Source of the DNA: Alteribacillus iranensis
GTDB taxonomy: Bacteria > Bacillota > Bacilli > Bacillales > Marinococcaceae
DNA: 64,000 nucleotides
Assembly: GCF_900113025.1 (NCBI RefSeq)
Contig: NZ_FONT01000005.1
Span: forward strand, 124,001 to 188,000
Direction of reading: 5' to 3'
Every line of letters starts with the position of its first letter. Positions within the stretch are counted from its first letter, which is position 1. Positions 8,091-15,384 of this stretch are shown here, in pieces. The translations under genes were made by a program, and so were the position numbers. Under the pieces are notes generated by a model. That model was not told the DNA's origin. It searched no databases and saw only the letters and a list, made by a program, of their open reading frames with translations.

Positions 8091-8669
8091 TTATTCCACC
8101 TTCCATAATTTTACACAATGTTGTAATTCATCATTGATGTCCTGTTGAAGCTCTTTTGGAGGAGGGTCTTCTTCGGGGACCCAACGACCATCTTCGTCTG
8201 TCTCTTCCATAACGTCCACACGGCTGTCTTCATCTGGAGTCAACCGTCTCGCTTTTGTGCAGCGAGGATAGCTTACGCCACTTTTTGGTTCCAGGATTTT
8301 TTCTAGTTTCACTTCATGTTCCCAATCGTCTCCGAAATCATAAGTGTATAGTGTTTTATCATTCTCTTTTTGAAGCCAGTCCTCCAACACCTCTTCATTT
8401 TCACTTACTTTTTTAGAAAAAAAAGGCATGGCTATAGAGAAGTCATCCTCTTCATCGAAATCCTGCTCAATAAACACTCTCGGACCCTCTTCTTTATGAA
8501 ACCTATTCAATTCGAAATTATGGAGATGACTATCCTGCCAATCCATCACAACCTGAATCACTTGGTGCAATTCAGCAAATGTATAATCACTTCGAACCTC
8601 CACCCTTCGCCAAATAGGAGGCTTTAATCCTTTCAATGTAATTTTCAATTGATAAATCTTTACAGACAA
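8091..8669 (-). CDS. Plasmid pRiA4b ORF-3-like protein
   Basis: This 192 aa protein belongs to the pRiA4b ORF-3 family (PF07929), of unknown function and often near mobile DNA. The opening YQLKITLKGLKPPIWRRVEV is the family hallmark, followed by TFAELHQVIQVVMDWQDSHLH and the central YTYDFGDDWEHEV block. The start is TTG at 8669, with GGAGGGG at 6 nt. It is immediately followed by the small acidic gene at 8088. The C-terminal third is Asp/Glu/Pro-rich. Confidence 0.85.
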   Translation of the reverse strand: MSVKIYQLKITLKGLKPPIWRRVEVRSDYTFAELHQVIQVVMDWQDSHLHNFELNRFHKEEGPRVFIEQDFDEEDDFSIAMPFFSKKVSENEEVLEDWLQKENDKTLYTYDFGDDWEHEVKLEKILEPKSGVSYPRCTKARRLTPDEDSRVDVMEETDEDGRWVPEEDPPPKELQQDINDELQHCVKLWKVE

Positions 8670-8696
8670 TAGTGTCCCCTCCTCAACGTTAATCCA

Positions 8697-9437
8697 TTAA
8701 AAAAGCTGACCAAATCCTAATATAATGGAATCCCAATAATAAAGAATACTCGTCAGAATGCCTACAATAAGGATAGCGGGTAATAAATTGGCTACTTTTA
8801 TCTTTGTCAGGCCTAATATGTTTAAACCAATAGCTATAATCATAATCCCGCCTGTCGCTGTCATTTCAGCGATAAATGATTCCATTAAAGCGTCTGGTAT
8901 CACTTTAATGATCTGAGTGGCAAACAAAGCGATCGTTCCCTGGTACAGAAACACAGGAATGGAAGAAAAAATAACACCGATGCCTAACGTTGAAGTAAAG
9001 ATGATCGCTGAAAACCCATCTAGAATAGATTTTGTATATAACACCGAGTGATCTTCTCGTATCCCACTATCCAACGCACCTAAAATACTCATAGCCCCTA
9101 CTACGTAAATGAGAGTCGTGGTAACAAATGCTTTTGACAAATTTCCATCTACATTTGTCTCTGCTCCCAACTTATTCTCCAACCAATCTCCTAACCGATT
9201 AAGCTTATCATCTAAATCCCACCGTTCTCCCAGTACCACTCCTACTACCAAACTCCCGATCACAATGATAAATTGTTCGCTTTCGAGTCCCATTCCTATC
9301 CCTAACACAATAACAGCAAGTCCCAGAGATTGCATCACTGTCGTCTTCATGCTCTCCGGAATTTTTCTAATGAAAGAACCTAGTAACGATCCAACCAAAA
9401 TAGCAATCCCATTGACTAAAGTTCCTAATAACACCAT
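8697..9437 (-). CDS. DUF554 membrane protein (YdfK/YqgA family)
   Basis: An integral membrane protein of about 246 aa with six to seven hydrophobic segments. The glycine-rich opening VLLGTLVNGIAILVGSLLG and the later ALDSGIREDHSVLYTKSILDG block are typical of DUF554. The family is widespread and its transport role is unproven. The ATG at 9437 is preferred over the frame start at 9473 because AAGGAG lies 9 nt upstream. It stands alone. Confidence 0.85.
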   Translation of the reverse strand: MVLLGTLVNGIAILVGSLLGSFIRKIPESMKTTVMQSLGLAVIVLGIGMGLESEQFIIVIGSLVVGVVLGERWDLDDKLNRLGDWLENKLGAETNVDGNLSKAFVTTTLIYVVGAMSILGALDSGIREDHSVLYTKSILDGFSAIIFTSTLGIGVIFSSIPVFLYQGTIALFATQIIKVIPDALMESFIAEMTATGGIMIIAIGLNILGLTKIKVANLLPAILIVGILTSILYYWDSIILGFGQLF

Positions 9438-9696
9438 CGTATGTTTCTCCTTCGACGTTCTTCTTTTCTTCAAGCTTTAGCTTTTTGTTTAAAATAACCA
9501 ACACGAAAATTCGTACCCGAGTACGACATAAGTGTCCATGCCTCTCTTTGGTATTTTACAACTTTGCAGTCACTCACTCAATAAACGGATATCTTGATAG
9601 TTACGGCGAACCGAAAAACAGGACTCTGTGTTAAAATAGTACAATCATAGAGTAGTAGTGGAGATCAGATCCAGGGAGTCTAGGAGTGATAAATGA

Positions 9697-10863
9697 ATGG
9701 ATAAAAAAGATATAGCAGACATACGTAAGCAATTAAAAGTAGACAATGACTTACTAAAAATCTCAGATATTTTCAATATATACATCATGAAGGATTCTAC
9801 AGATATTTACCATCATCAAAGCCAACCTTTTGAAATGCTTGACCGAGACCAGCAAGAGCTTTTTTTAAATAACTTTAAAAAAGTATTAACAGGGAAGCCC
9901 GATGAAAAATTATTTGAGTTAAAATTTCAACGCGAGGCAGAAAATCATAGTCAGCTCATCCTGCATAAAGGCCTGTTAAGCAATGACGTGGAGGGTTGGA
10001 AGGAACAAATGCTATTGCTGACAGAGAAAATGATTGCAGACCATCCCTATGAGAGGGATATTGTCATTTCTTTCATCCGAACGGAATATTTAAAACCTAC
10101 AAAACAGAGAAATGAAGAAAGAGAAGAAAGTGAACGAGATGCGGTTTACGCTAATCCTTTTATTCTTTGTAGTATTAATCGGACAGAGGAACCGAAAAAA
10201 GAAATACAATTTGACTATGTTGAAAAGGAATTCAAATACAAGATTGAGGCAGATCCCATCATCGATTTCAAAAAACCGATGGGAGGATTTCTGTTTCCAT
10301 CCATTACAGACGGAGCCTCCGATGTAAATCGTGTTCTTTACGCAGCAGGCAAAGCGAATGAACCGGATTACCGTTTTATTGAAGACGTCTTAAATGGAGA
10401 AGAAATCATGACAGCCCAAGAAGATAAAGCGATGTTCGAGGAAGTCGTCAGAGGAGTGGTCGGTGATCAGCTCAGCCCCTCCACGCTTGCTAATGTATAT
10501 GGTGAAATTAACCGTACTGTGGAAGAAAACGAAGACGACACTCCCCCTACACTCGACTACAAAGACGTGGAACGAGTTTTGAACCAAAGTGGTGAAGAGG
10601 TTGATACGGAAAGAGTGAAATCTGCTTTTCAACGAGTCATTGATGATGAATCCTATGAGCTGAAGGCAAGTAACATTGTTCCAAAATATCATTCAAAATC
10701 GATAAAGATCGAAACAAAAGTTGCCAACATATCCATCAGCCCACAAGATCTTCAGTACGTAAAACAGGTCAACTTTCATGGAAAACGTTGTATCATGATC
10801 GAAGTAGAAGAAGAAGCGGAAATCGATGGTTTTAAAATGATCCCGGAAGTATTTGGTGAATAA
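9697..10863 (+). CDS. DUF4317 family protein
   Basis: A cytoplasmic 388 aa protein of the DUF4317 family, of unknown role, found in Firmicutes. It opens with MDKKDIADIRKQLK, the usual family start, has a long acidic centre and no membrane segment. AGGAG precedes the ATG by 10 nt. It is a single + strand gene facing the minus-strand redox gene, with a shared hairpin between them. Confidence 0.8.
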   Translation: MDKKDIADIRKQLKVDNDLLKISDIFNIYIMKDSTDIYHHQSQPFEMLDRDQQELFLNNFKKVLTGKPDEKLFELKFQREAENHSQLILHKGLLSNDVEGWKEQMLLLTEKMIADHPYERDIVISFIRTEYLKPTKQRNEEREESERDAVYANPFILCSINRTEEPKKEIQFDYVEKEFKYKIEADPIIDFKKPMGGFLFPSITDGASDVNRVLYAAGKANEPDYRFIEDVLNGEEIMTAQEDKAMFEEVVRGVVGDQLSPSTLANVYGEINRTVEENEDDTPPTLDYKDVERVLNQSGEEVDTERVKSAFQRVIDDESYELKASNIVPKYHSKSIKIETKVANISISPQDLQYVKQVNFHGKRCIMIEVEEEAEIDGFKMIPEVFGE

Positions 10864-10883
10864 CTTCTAACTTATCTTAAAAA

Positions 10884-10911
10884 GAGCTTGCCCCAGTACT
10901 GGGACAAGCTC
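10884..10911 (-). terminator. Terminator of the DsbA-like gene
   Basis: GAGCTTG(C)CCCA pairs with TGGG(A)CAAGCTC around a short loop. On the minus strand the stem is followed by TTTTTAAG. It lies 40 bases past the stop of the minus-strand redox gene, and may also stop the facing + strand gene. Confidence 0.7.
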
Positions 10912-10950
10912 GAAACTACTCCTCTTCCGGAATATGACATAGTGATGGAG

Positions 10951-11529
10951 TCAGAATGAAATAATCTGTCTTAGTTCGTCAAGGCTAGGTATGTCCTTGT
11001 AATGATGAACCTGTATTTCCCCTTTATCCCCGACATAAGAAGGAATCGTCCATATTTTATTCTGGGCAGCACTGGTAAAATCTTCGTTTAGTAGATTTTC
11101 ATATTCTGAATTCTTCAGTGCTTTCATAAATTCCTTACGATCCAATCCTGCCTCTTCTGCAATGTGCGCCAACACGTCCGCATCTTCGATATTTTCATCT
11201 TTTTCCCAGATCGCTTGAAAGATGCGAAGGTGGTAATAATCAAATTTCCCTTGTGACTTCGCATACATTCCACCAATATGGGCCAGCTTGGTGCTTCTTT
11301 TTTCAGATGGCGGCTGGATCGTTAAACCTGTTTTGTCCACTAATTTCTCAAGGAAACTCTTTGCTCCTTCTCCGTATCCTTCTGGTTTAGCTGGTGGACG
11401 TGCATCAGCCGGCATTTTCCAAGCCGTCCAATCGAGCATTATTCTTTCATCTTCCAATGGCTTCAGAGACACCGTCTCCGTATAACAAAACGGTCAAGAG
11501 TAATCAAAATATACCTTCAAGGTTTTCAT
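10951..11529 (-). CDS. DsbA/FrnE-like oxidoreductase, probable selenoprotein (UPFC)
   Basis: A thioredoxin-fold disulfide oxidoreductase of the DsbA/FrnE type. The ATG at 11529 has AAGGAGG at 7 nt. The frame then reads MKTLKVYFDYS, a UGA (11496-11494), and PFCYTE, continuing without another stop to 10951 (192 codons). The UGA falls exactly at the first Cys of the expected CPFC redox motif; the second Cys (codon 15) is intact. Downstream are the helical insertion and the cis-proline region (IWTIPSYV, near residue 160). A bSECIS-like hairpin follows the UGA. I infer selenocysteine at residue 12. A plain ORF call would begin at GTG 11472 and lose the whole active site. Alternative: a recent nonsense mutation. 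The SelABCD machinery cannot be checked here. Confidence 0.75.
11464..11496 (-). promoter_or_regulatory. Candidate bacterial SECIS element with UGA
   Basis: On the minus strand, the UGA (11496-11494) is followed by 13 nt, then CGGAGAC (11480-11474), loop GGU (11473-11471), GTCTCTG (11470-11464). The 7-bp stem has one G-U pair. The loop begins 20 nt after the UGA. In E. coli fdhF the GGUCU loop begins 18 nt after its UGA. Stem length, spacing and the GGU loop fit the bacterial SECIS model recognised by SelB. Confidence 0.7.
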
Positions 11530-11567
11530 CCTTATGCCTCCTTACAAGTAGGATTGTCCTTCACTCC

Positions 11568-11596
11568 AAGATAGAAAAATCTTCCGTTAAAATCAA
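11568..11596 (-). promoter_or_regulatory. Possible sigma-A promoter of the DsbA-like gene
   Basis: On the minus strand, TTGATT (11596-11591) and TATCTT (11573-11568) are 17 nt apart, about 40 bases before the start codon at 11529. Spacing is ideal but both boxes are imperfect. Confidence 0.35.
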
Positions 11597-11669
11597 ATAT
11601 ATTGCTTGTCTTTTATTATTACAAGTTTTGCGACGCAGAAAATGGATTAAGTGCACTCGAAATAAAAGA

Positions 11670-11695
11670 GCGATCAAGGTTTATGTTTTGATCGC
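11670..11695 (-). terminator. Terminator of the small gene at 11706
   Basis: GCGATCAA (11670-11677) pairs with TTGATCGC (11688-11695). On the minus strand it is followed by TCTTTTATTT. The + side also carries TTTTTT, so it may work in both directions. Confidence 0.75.
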
Positions 11696-11705
11696 AGCTT
11701 TTTTA

Positions 11706-11918
11706 TTAACGATTATTACAACTAGGAAAAGGATGAATATCTAGAATCATAGTGTAGCTATAATGCTTCAGTGCAAACTGTGAATGATATAAGTACTCCA
11801 TCACGTACAAGCTGCTGCCATCTGCATCACATAAGATCCCTGACGTCCCAGTACCGTCCATAAATGAAATTCCTACTGATTGATCTAACAAGTACGCTAT
11901 TTTATGCTGCCAAGGCAT
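11706..11918 (-). CDS. Small conserved-looking protein, unknown function (70 aa)
   Basis: A small soluble protein with the pattern SVGISFMDGTGTSGILCDADGS near the middle, reminiscent of small Bacillus proteins with a beta-barrel-like fold (DUF2642-like), but I cannot assign it firmly. The ATG at 11918 has AAGGGGAGA about 4 nt before it, and the gene has its own terminator. The C terminus is rich in Tyr, His and Cys, as in some spore-coat-associated proteins (speculative). Confidence 0.55.
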   Translation of the reverse strand: MPWQHKIAYLLDQSVGISFMDGTGTSGILCDADGSSLYVMEYLYHSQFALKHYSYTMILDIHPFPSCNNR

Positions 11919-11988
11919 ACAATCTCCCCTTTTTTAACACAATATGTAACCGGCGGGTAAGAAGTGTTTGTAAAGGGAGCGGGAAAAA

Positions 11989-12120
11989 TTGATAAAAAAC
12001 AATACTATAGAGAGTGCTATCTTTTATGCAAAAGATGCTTTATACCCCACGTACTCATTGATCTATGCCCTTCCATTCCTTGAAAATGGAGATGTTATCG
12101 CCAACTTAATTGATGAATAG
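11989..12120 (+). CDS. Candidate small ORF with TTG start (43 aa)
   Basis: A 43-codon frame starts at TTG 11989, with AAAGGGAG (11972-11979) about 9 nt before it, and ends at TAG 12120. The in-frame upstream stop is at 11971. The peptide reads like a real protein segment (YALPFLENGDVIANLIDE) rather than random sequence, but there is no family and no clear terminator. It could be a fragment of a decayed gene. Nothing else is seen between 11919 and 12206. Confidence 0.3.
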   Translation: MIKNNTIESAIFYAKDALYPTYSLIYALPFLENGDVIANLIDE

Positions 12121-12206
12121 TTCCTTCATAAACTTTTTCCTGTTTTTTATATGTAGAATACAAAAAGCACGACATAAAGGAAATGAATATCATAAGAAGC
12201 TACTCA

Positions 12207-13163
12207 CTAATTTGTTAAACAACTAGAGCTCACTTCATAACAGCTCTGTGGGGTTGATTTGCACAACTTTTTTACTTTGGTTGCATCTGATACTATTTCT
12301 TCCACGTTTATGTAACTCTTTGTTTGGTTAGTTACTACTGCTATGGAAATGGAAATGAGAGGTATTTTTTCTATATTTCCTCGCCTGTTCTCCGAAATAA
12401 CATATTTCTGCGTAAAATGATCATTTGGATAATAAAATTTCTTTGCTGCTTCAAACTGTTGAATGATAGTTTGACATATTTCATCTATGCGAAAATGATG
12501 AAAAATAGCAACAAAGTCATCTCCCCCGACATGACCGAGAAATCCACCATTTTTAGCAATGTTTGTATGTAATATTTTCGAAACGTCTGTCAGCAAATCA
12601 TCGCCTCTTTTAAAGCCATAAATATCGTTATAGGATTTAAAATAATCTAAATCAACACACAATACGCTAAACTGCTTAACGGACAACGTGACAGTCAACT
12701 TTTCATGGATGACAGAGTTCCCAGGTAACCTTGTTAGTGGATCTAGAACACTAGCATTCTCTGTCTGAATCTCAGCAAATGTAATTAACAGATGACGGAC
12801 ACTGACAACCCCAACATAATACGAATCTTTTGTGACAATGATGTAATCATATATTTCTTCGTCTTTTCTACTCATGGCAAGTGTGCTTACATCAACAATA
12901 GTAGTATAATAATCCACAATGAGCGGAGCTTTGTTCATGAGTAATTCAGCGGACCGCCCCATATAAAGATGATAACCGTACATGGTCCCCATGTTTTGGT
13001 AAAAGTGAACTTTAGAAATGAGACCGATAGGAATGTCATCCTTCCCTACCACAACACCCTGTATATCCTTACTCTGTTCGAAGATGTCGTTCACCACTCT
13101 ATTTTGAATCGGCAAGGAAATACTAGGTACTTCCACAGAGATATCACCAATATAAGTGATCAT
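12207..13163 (-). CDS. CBS-GGDEF protein (c-di-GMP related)
   Basis: A cytoplasmic regulator with two N-terminal CBS-type segments (about residues 1-130) and a C-terminal GGDEF domain (about 140-318). The active-site loop reads VGGDDF rather than GGDEF/GGEEF, so diguanylate cyclase activity is uncertain. DPLTRLPGN and the DLDYFKSYND metal-site motif are intact. The start is ATG 13163 (318 aa), with GGAGG 5-6 nt upstream; the longer GTG frame start lies over that site. It begins 42 bases after the stop of the EAL gene and forms an operon with it. In related proteins, EAL-CBS-GGDEF is a single chain. Confidence 0.88.
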   Translation of the reverse strand: MITYIGDISVEVPSISLPIQNRVVNDIFEQSKDIQGVVVGKDDIPIGLISKVHFYQNMGTMYGYHLYMGRSAELLMNKAPLIVDYYTTIVDVSTLAMSRKDEEIYDYIIVTKDSYYVGVVSVRHLLITFAEIQTENASVLDPLTRLPGNSVIHEKLTVTLSVKQFSVLCVDLDYFKSYNDIYGFKRGDDLLTDVSKILHTNIAKNGGFLGHVGGDDFVAIFHHFRIDEICQTIIQQFEAAKKFYYPNDHFTQKYVISENRRGNIEKIPLISISIAVVTNQTKSYINVEEIVSDATKVKKLCKSTPQSCYEVSSSCLTN

Positions 13164-13205
13164 GGTTAACCTCCAGCACACGTTCTATATTTTTAACTTA
13201 CAAGC

Positions 13206-14051
13206 TTATGGCAATAGACCAGGCCGAAGTTCATTCTTAGGCTTGCCTAATAAATAACCTTGACCAAAATCAACCCCTTTTCCTCTTAAATAATAAAATT
13301 CCTCTATTCGTTCGATGCCTTCTGCAATGACGTACGTACTCGATTGCCGTGAAAACTCTAATAACATAGTAACCAGTTGTTGACTCACTTTGCTATTATC
13401 TATGTTTTTAATTAATGACATATCGAGTTTGATGAATTCAGGCTTGATGTACGCTAATGTTTTTAAGCTGTTGTAGCCGGATCCAGCATCGTCCACTGCA
13501 ATTCGAAAACCTTGGGAGCGATAATGTTTTAACACCTGAACAAAATGATTAAAATTAGTTACTGCTTCCCTTTCTGTTAGTTCAAAAACAATTTGATTCG
13601 GTGCAATACCCAATTTTTTTAGGAGTTGAACCGTTTCTCCGCTCTTATAGTTAGAGTCCATCAGCACTTTCGGATGAACATTGAGAAAAATATAAGAATT
13701 TCTATCCGCTGCTTTTCCAGCCGACCCCTTCACATACCGTTCCAAAGAAATGGCCCTGCAAAAATGTTCAAAAGAAAACACTTGGTTGGTTTTCCCGATA
13801 AATTCATAAAACTCCCCGGTCGATGGAAAAATAGAAGAAGATGGAGGACGATTCAGCACCTCATATCCAAGGTTTTGACCGTTTTGTAAACCTACGATTG
13901 GTTGAAAAAAAGTCGATATGGATTTATTTTTAATAATATTTTCCAAACCACGAAACCTTTTATAGTTTAATCTTTCTTTTTTCATTCTTGAGATGAAATA
14001 ATCCCAATACCCCATCCCGCTTGTTTTAGAAGATAAATAACTTACCATCAT
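13206..14051 (-). CDS. EAL domain c-di-GMP phosphodiesterase
   Basis: A 281 aa protein consisting mainly of an EAL domain, which hydrolyses cyclic di-GMP. Metal and catalytic residues appear present: EVL (for EAL) in YEVLNRPP, Asn in FLNVHP, Glu in ELTERE, Asp pair in DDAGSG, Lys in KLDMSLIK, Glu in AEGIE and Gln in GQGY. There is no membrane segment or sensor domain in the protein itself; the CBS sensor lies on the next gene. GGAAGGAT precedes the start. The two products probably act as one regulatory unit (inference). Confidence 0.88.
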   Translation of the reverse strand: MMVSYLSSKTSGMGYWDYFISRMKKERLNYKRFRGLENIIKNKSISTFFQPIVGLQNGQNLGYEVLNRPPSSSIFPSTGEFYEFIGKTNQVFSFEHFCRAISLERYVKGSAGKAADRNSYIFLNVHPKVLMDSNYKSGETVQLLKKLGIAPNQIVFELTEREAVTNFNHFVQVLKHYRSQGFRIAVDDAGSGYNSLKTLAYIKPEFIKLDMSLIKNIDNSKVSQQLVTMLLEFSRQSSTYVIAEGIERIEEFYYLRGKGVDFGQGYLLGKPKNELRPGLLP

Positions 14052-14265
14052 ATCCTTCCTCTTCCGTTGTCTTGATTGTATATATTTAATTATACCTACT
14101 CGCTATGTAAGAAGTATGAATACATGGTATTTTTTGTGTAAATGTGCCAAAAAACCCTATAGAATAATGACTTGAGTACTTCAGATGGAATTATTTACAG
14201 CTGAATAAATTTCATAAGTATTGAACCATATCAGAAAAAATATTCGTTGTTAATTAAGTTACATA

Positions 14266-14392
14266 TTGATTGCAACGGAAGGCGGCGACTCCAGTGGGAG
14301 AAGCTACAGCCGAAAATCCCGCAAGCAGCGCCTTTCTGCTGAGGAAGTTGAGGCGTCGCCCGCGGAAAGCGTCCGCCTGCAGTGGAAATCAA
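14266..14392. repeat. Bacillaceae-type palindromic repeat, copy A
   Basis: About 127 bp with imperfect 20-bp ends (15 of 20 matching; both begin TTGATT when read inward). The GC-rich core includes GGAAGCTGAGG-like and CCCGCGGAAAGCG blocks. Read on the minus strand, the core matches the second copy at 15132-15245 (CTTTCCGCGGGC, AACTTCCTC, GCGGGATTTTC, CACTGGAGTC). This is a short non-coding dispersed element. The remainder of 14052-14455 contains no gene. Confidence 0.75.
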
Positions 14393-14530
14393 CCTTAATA
14401 TATCCTGCTATACACTTTAGAAGATATTAGGAAAGGACAAGGAATTTATTCACTTTTGTTGAATTTCTATCTTAGCCAAATACCTTGTCTCGGAGATTAC
14501 ACTATAACTAAATTTCAAAGGAGTCATCTA

Positions 14531-15013
14531 TTGGACATTCTACTTTGGTTTATAATTATTACATCTTTTATTCTCAGTTTCATCGGCCTCGTATATCCGA
14601 TTATCCCATCGGTCATCATGATTTGGATTGGGATCGTCATCTATCATTTCGGGATTAACCCTGATAGTCTTTCCTGGTTCTCCTGGACGCTTTTTGGGTT
14701 ATTAACCATTTTTCTTTTTGTAGCTGATTATTTAGTGAATCTCCATTTTGTAGATCGCGTGGGGGGCTCTACGTGGGGAAAAAGAGCGGCAATGGTTGGA
14801 TTAATTGTTGGAAGCTTTGTAATTCCGCCTTTTGGTGTTATCTTAGTTCCTTTTTGCTTAGTGCTCATCACAGAATTCATCTACGCAAAATCATGGCAAA
14901 GTTCATTTAAAATAGCGTTTGCTACGTTTATAGCATTTTTAAGTGGTACATTTGCCAAAGCAGTCATTCAGTTCATCATGATCACTGCTTTTGTGCTTGA
15001 TGCCATTTTCTAG
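14531..15013 (+). CDS. DUF456 family membrane protein
   Basis: A 160 aa integral membrane protein with about five hydrophobic segments and the glycine-rich motif VGGSTWGKRAAMVGLIVGSF typical of DUF456. The function is unknown. The TTG at 14531 is chosen because AAAGGAG (14517-14523) lies 7 nt upstream; the open frame from 14456 has no ribosome binding site. It sits alone between two copies of the same repeat family in opposite orientation. Confidence 0.82.
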   Translation: MDILLWFIIITSFILSFIGLVYPIIPSVIMIWIGIVIYHFGINPDSLSWFSWTLFGLLTIFLFVADYLVNLHFVDRVGGSTWGKRAAMVGLIVGSFVIPPFGVILVPFCLVLITEFIYAKSWQSSFKIAFATFIAFLSGTFAKAVIQFIMITAFVLDAIF

Positions 15014-15068
15014 TATATCTCCAATCACCTCACCCATCATTACTCTATACCTAAAGTGACGTTAAAAA

Positions 15069-15341
15069 AATGAGGCTGGGACAAAAGTATTTAAATGAAA
15101 GATAAATCCGAACAACTTATGTTGTCGCTTTGTCAAAATACTTCGCTTTCCGCGGGCACGGCTTCAGCTTCCTCGGAAAGCGAAAACGGCTTTCCTGCGG
15201 GATCTTCAGCTCGTGCTGTTCCCGCTGGAGTCTACGTATTTTGACTACGCTGATACACTGCGTTTATGAAACGGGTGACTCCTTCAACATGTGATCGTTC
15301 GTCTTTAGAGTTGACTATTCTAGTTTTGTCCCAGCCTCATT
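15069..15341. mobile_element. MITE-like element with 18-bp terminal inverted repeats
   Basis: A 273-bp non-coding unit bounded by perfect inverted ends (AATGAGGCTGGGACAAAA at 15069-15086 and its complement at 15324-15341). No transposase is encoded. The 'gaggctgggac' end is a repeat I recognise from many Bacillaceae genomes. The unit contains a second repeat core (15132-15245). It could also act as a terminator for either neighbour. Confidence 0.7.
15132..15245. repeat. Palindromic repeat copy B, nested in the MITE-like unit
   Basis: A 114-bp core bounded by perfect 10-bp inverted ends GTCAAAATAC / GTATTTTGAC. Its interior (GCTTTCCGCGGGCAC, AGCTTCCTCGG, GCGGGATCTTCAGC, CGCTGGAGTC) matches copy A at 14266-14392 read in the opposite direction. 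Confidence 0.7.
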
Positions 15342-15384
15342 GTTTAGTTATTCTAGATCACAATTTGGTTCTCTTCTCTATGAT

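Noticed and set aside
10951-11472. Treating the redox gene as a 173-aa protein from GTG 11472
   Set aside because: This start has no ribosome binding site and removes the active site, while a perfect site precedes the ATG at 11529 in the same frame.
11471-11494. Alternative hairpin ACCGT/ACGGT directly after the UGA as the SECIS
   Set aside because: Its loop would begin only 7 nt after the UGA, too close for the bacterial SECIS model. The downstream GGU hairpin fits far better.
11394-11744. Plus-strand frame of 116 aa
   Set aside because: It lies antisense across the redox gene and a terminator; a shadow frame.
12207-14051. Frameshifted single EAL-CBS-GGDEF gene
   Set aside because: The second part has its own GGAGG and ATG after several in-between stops, so two real genes are more likely.
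15069-15341. Complete insertion sequence
   Set aside because: Only 273 bases and no transposase frame; at most a non-autonomous element.
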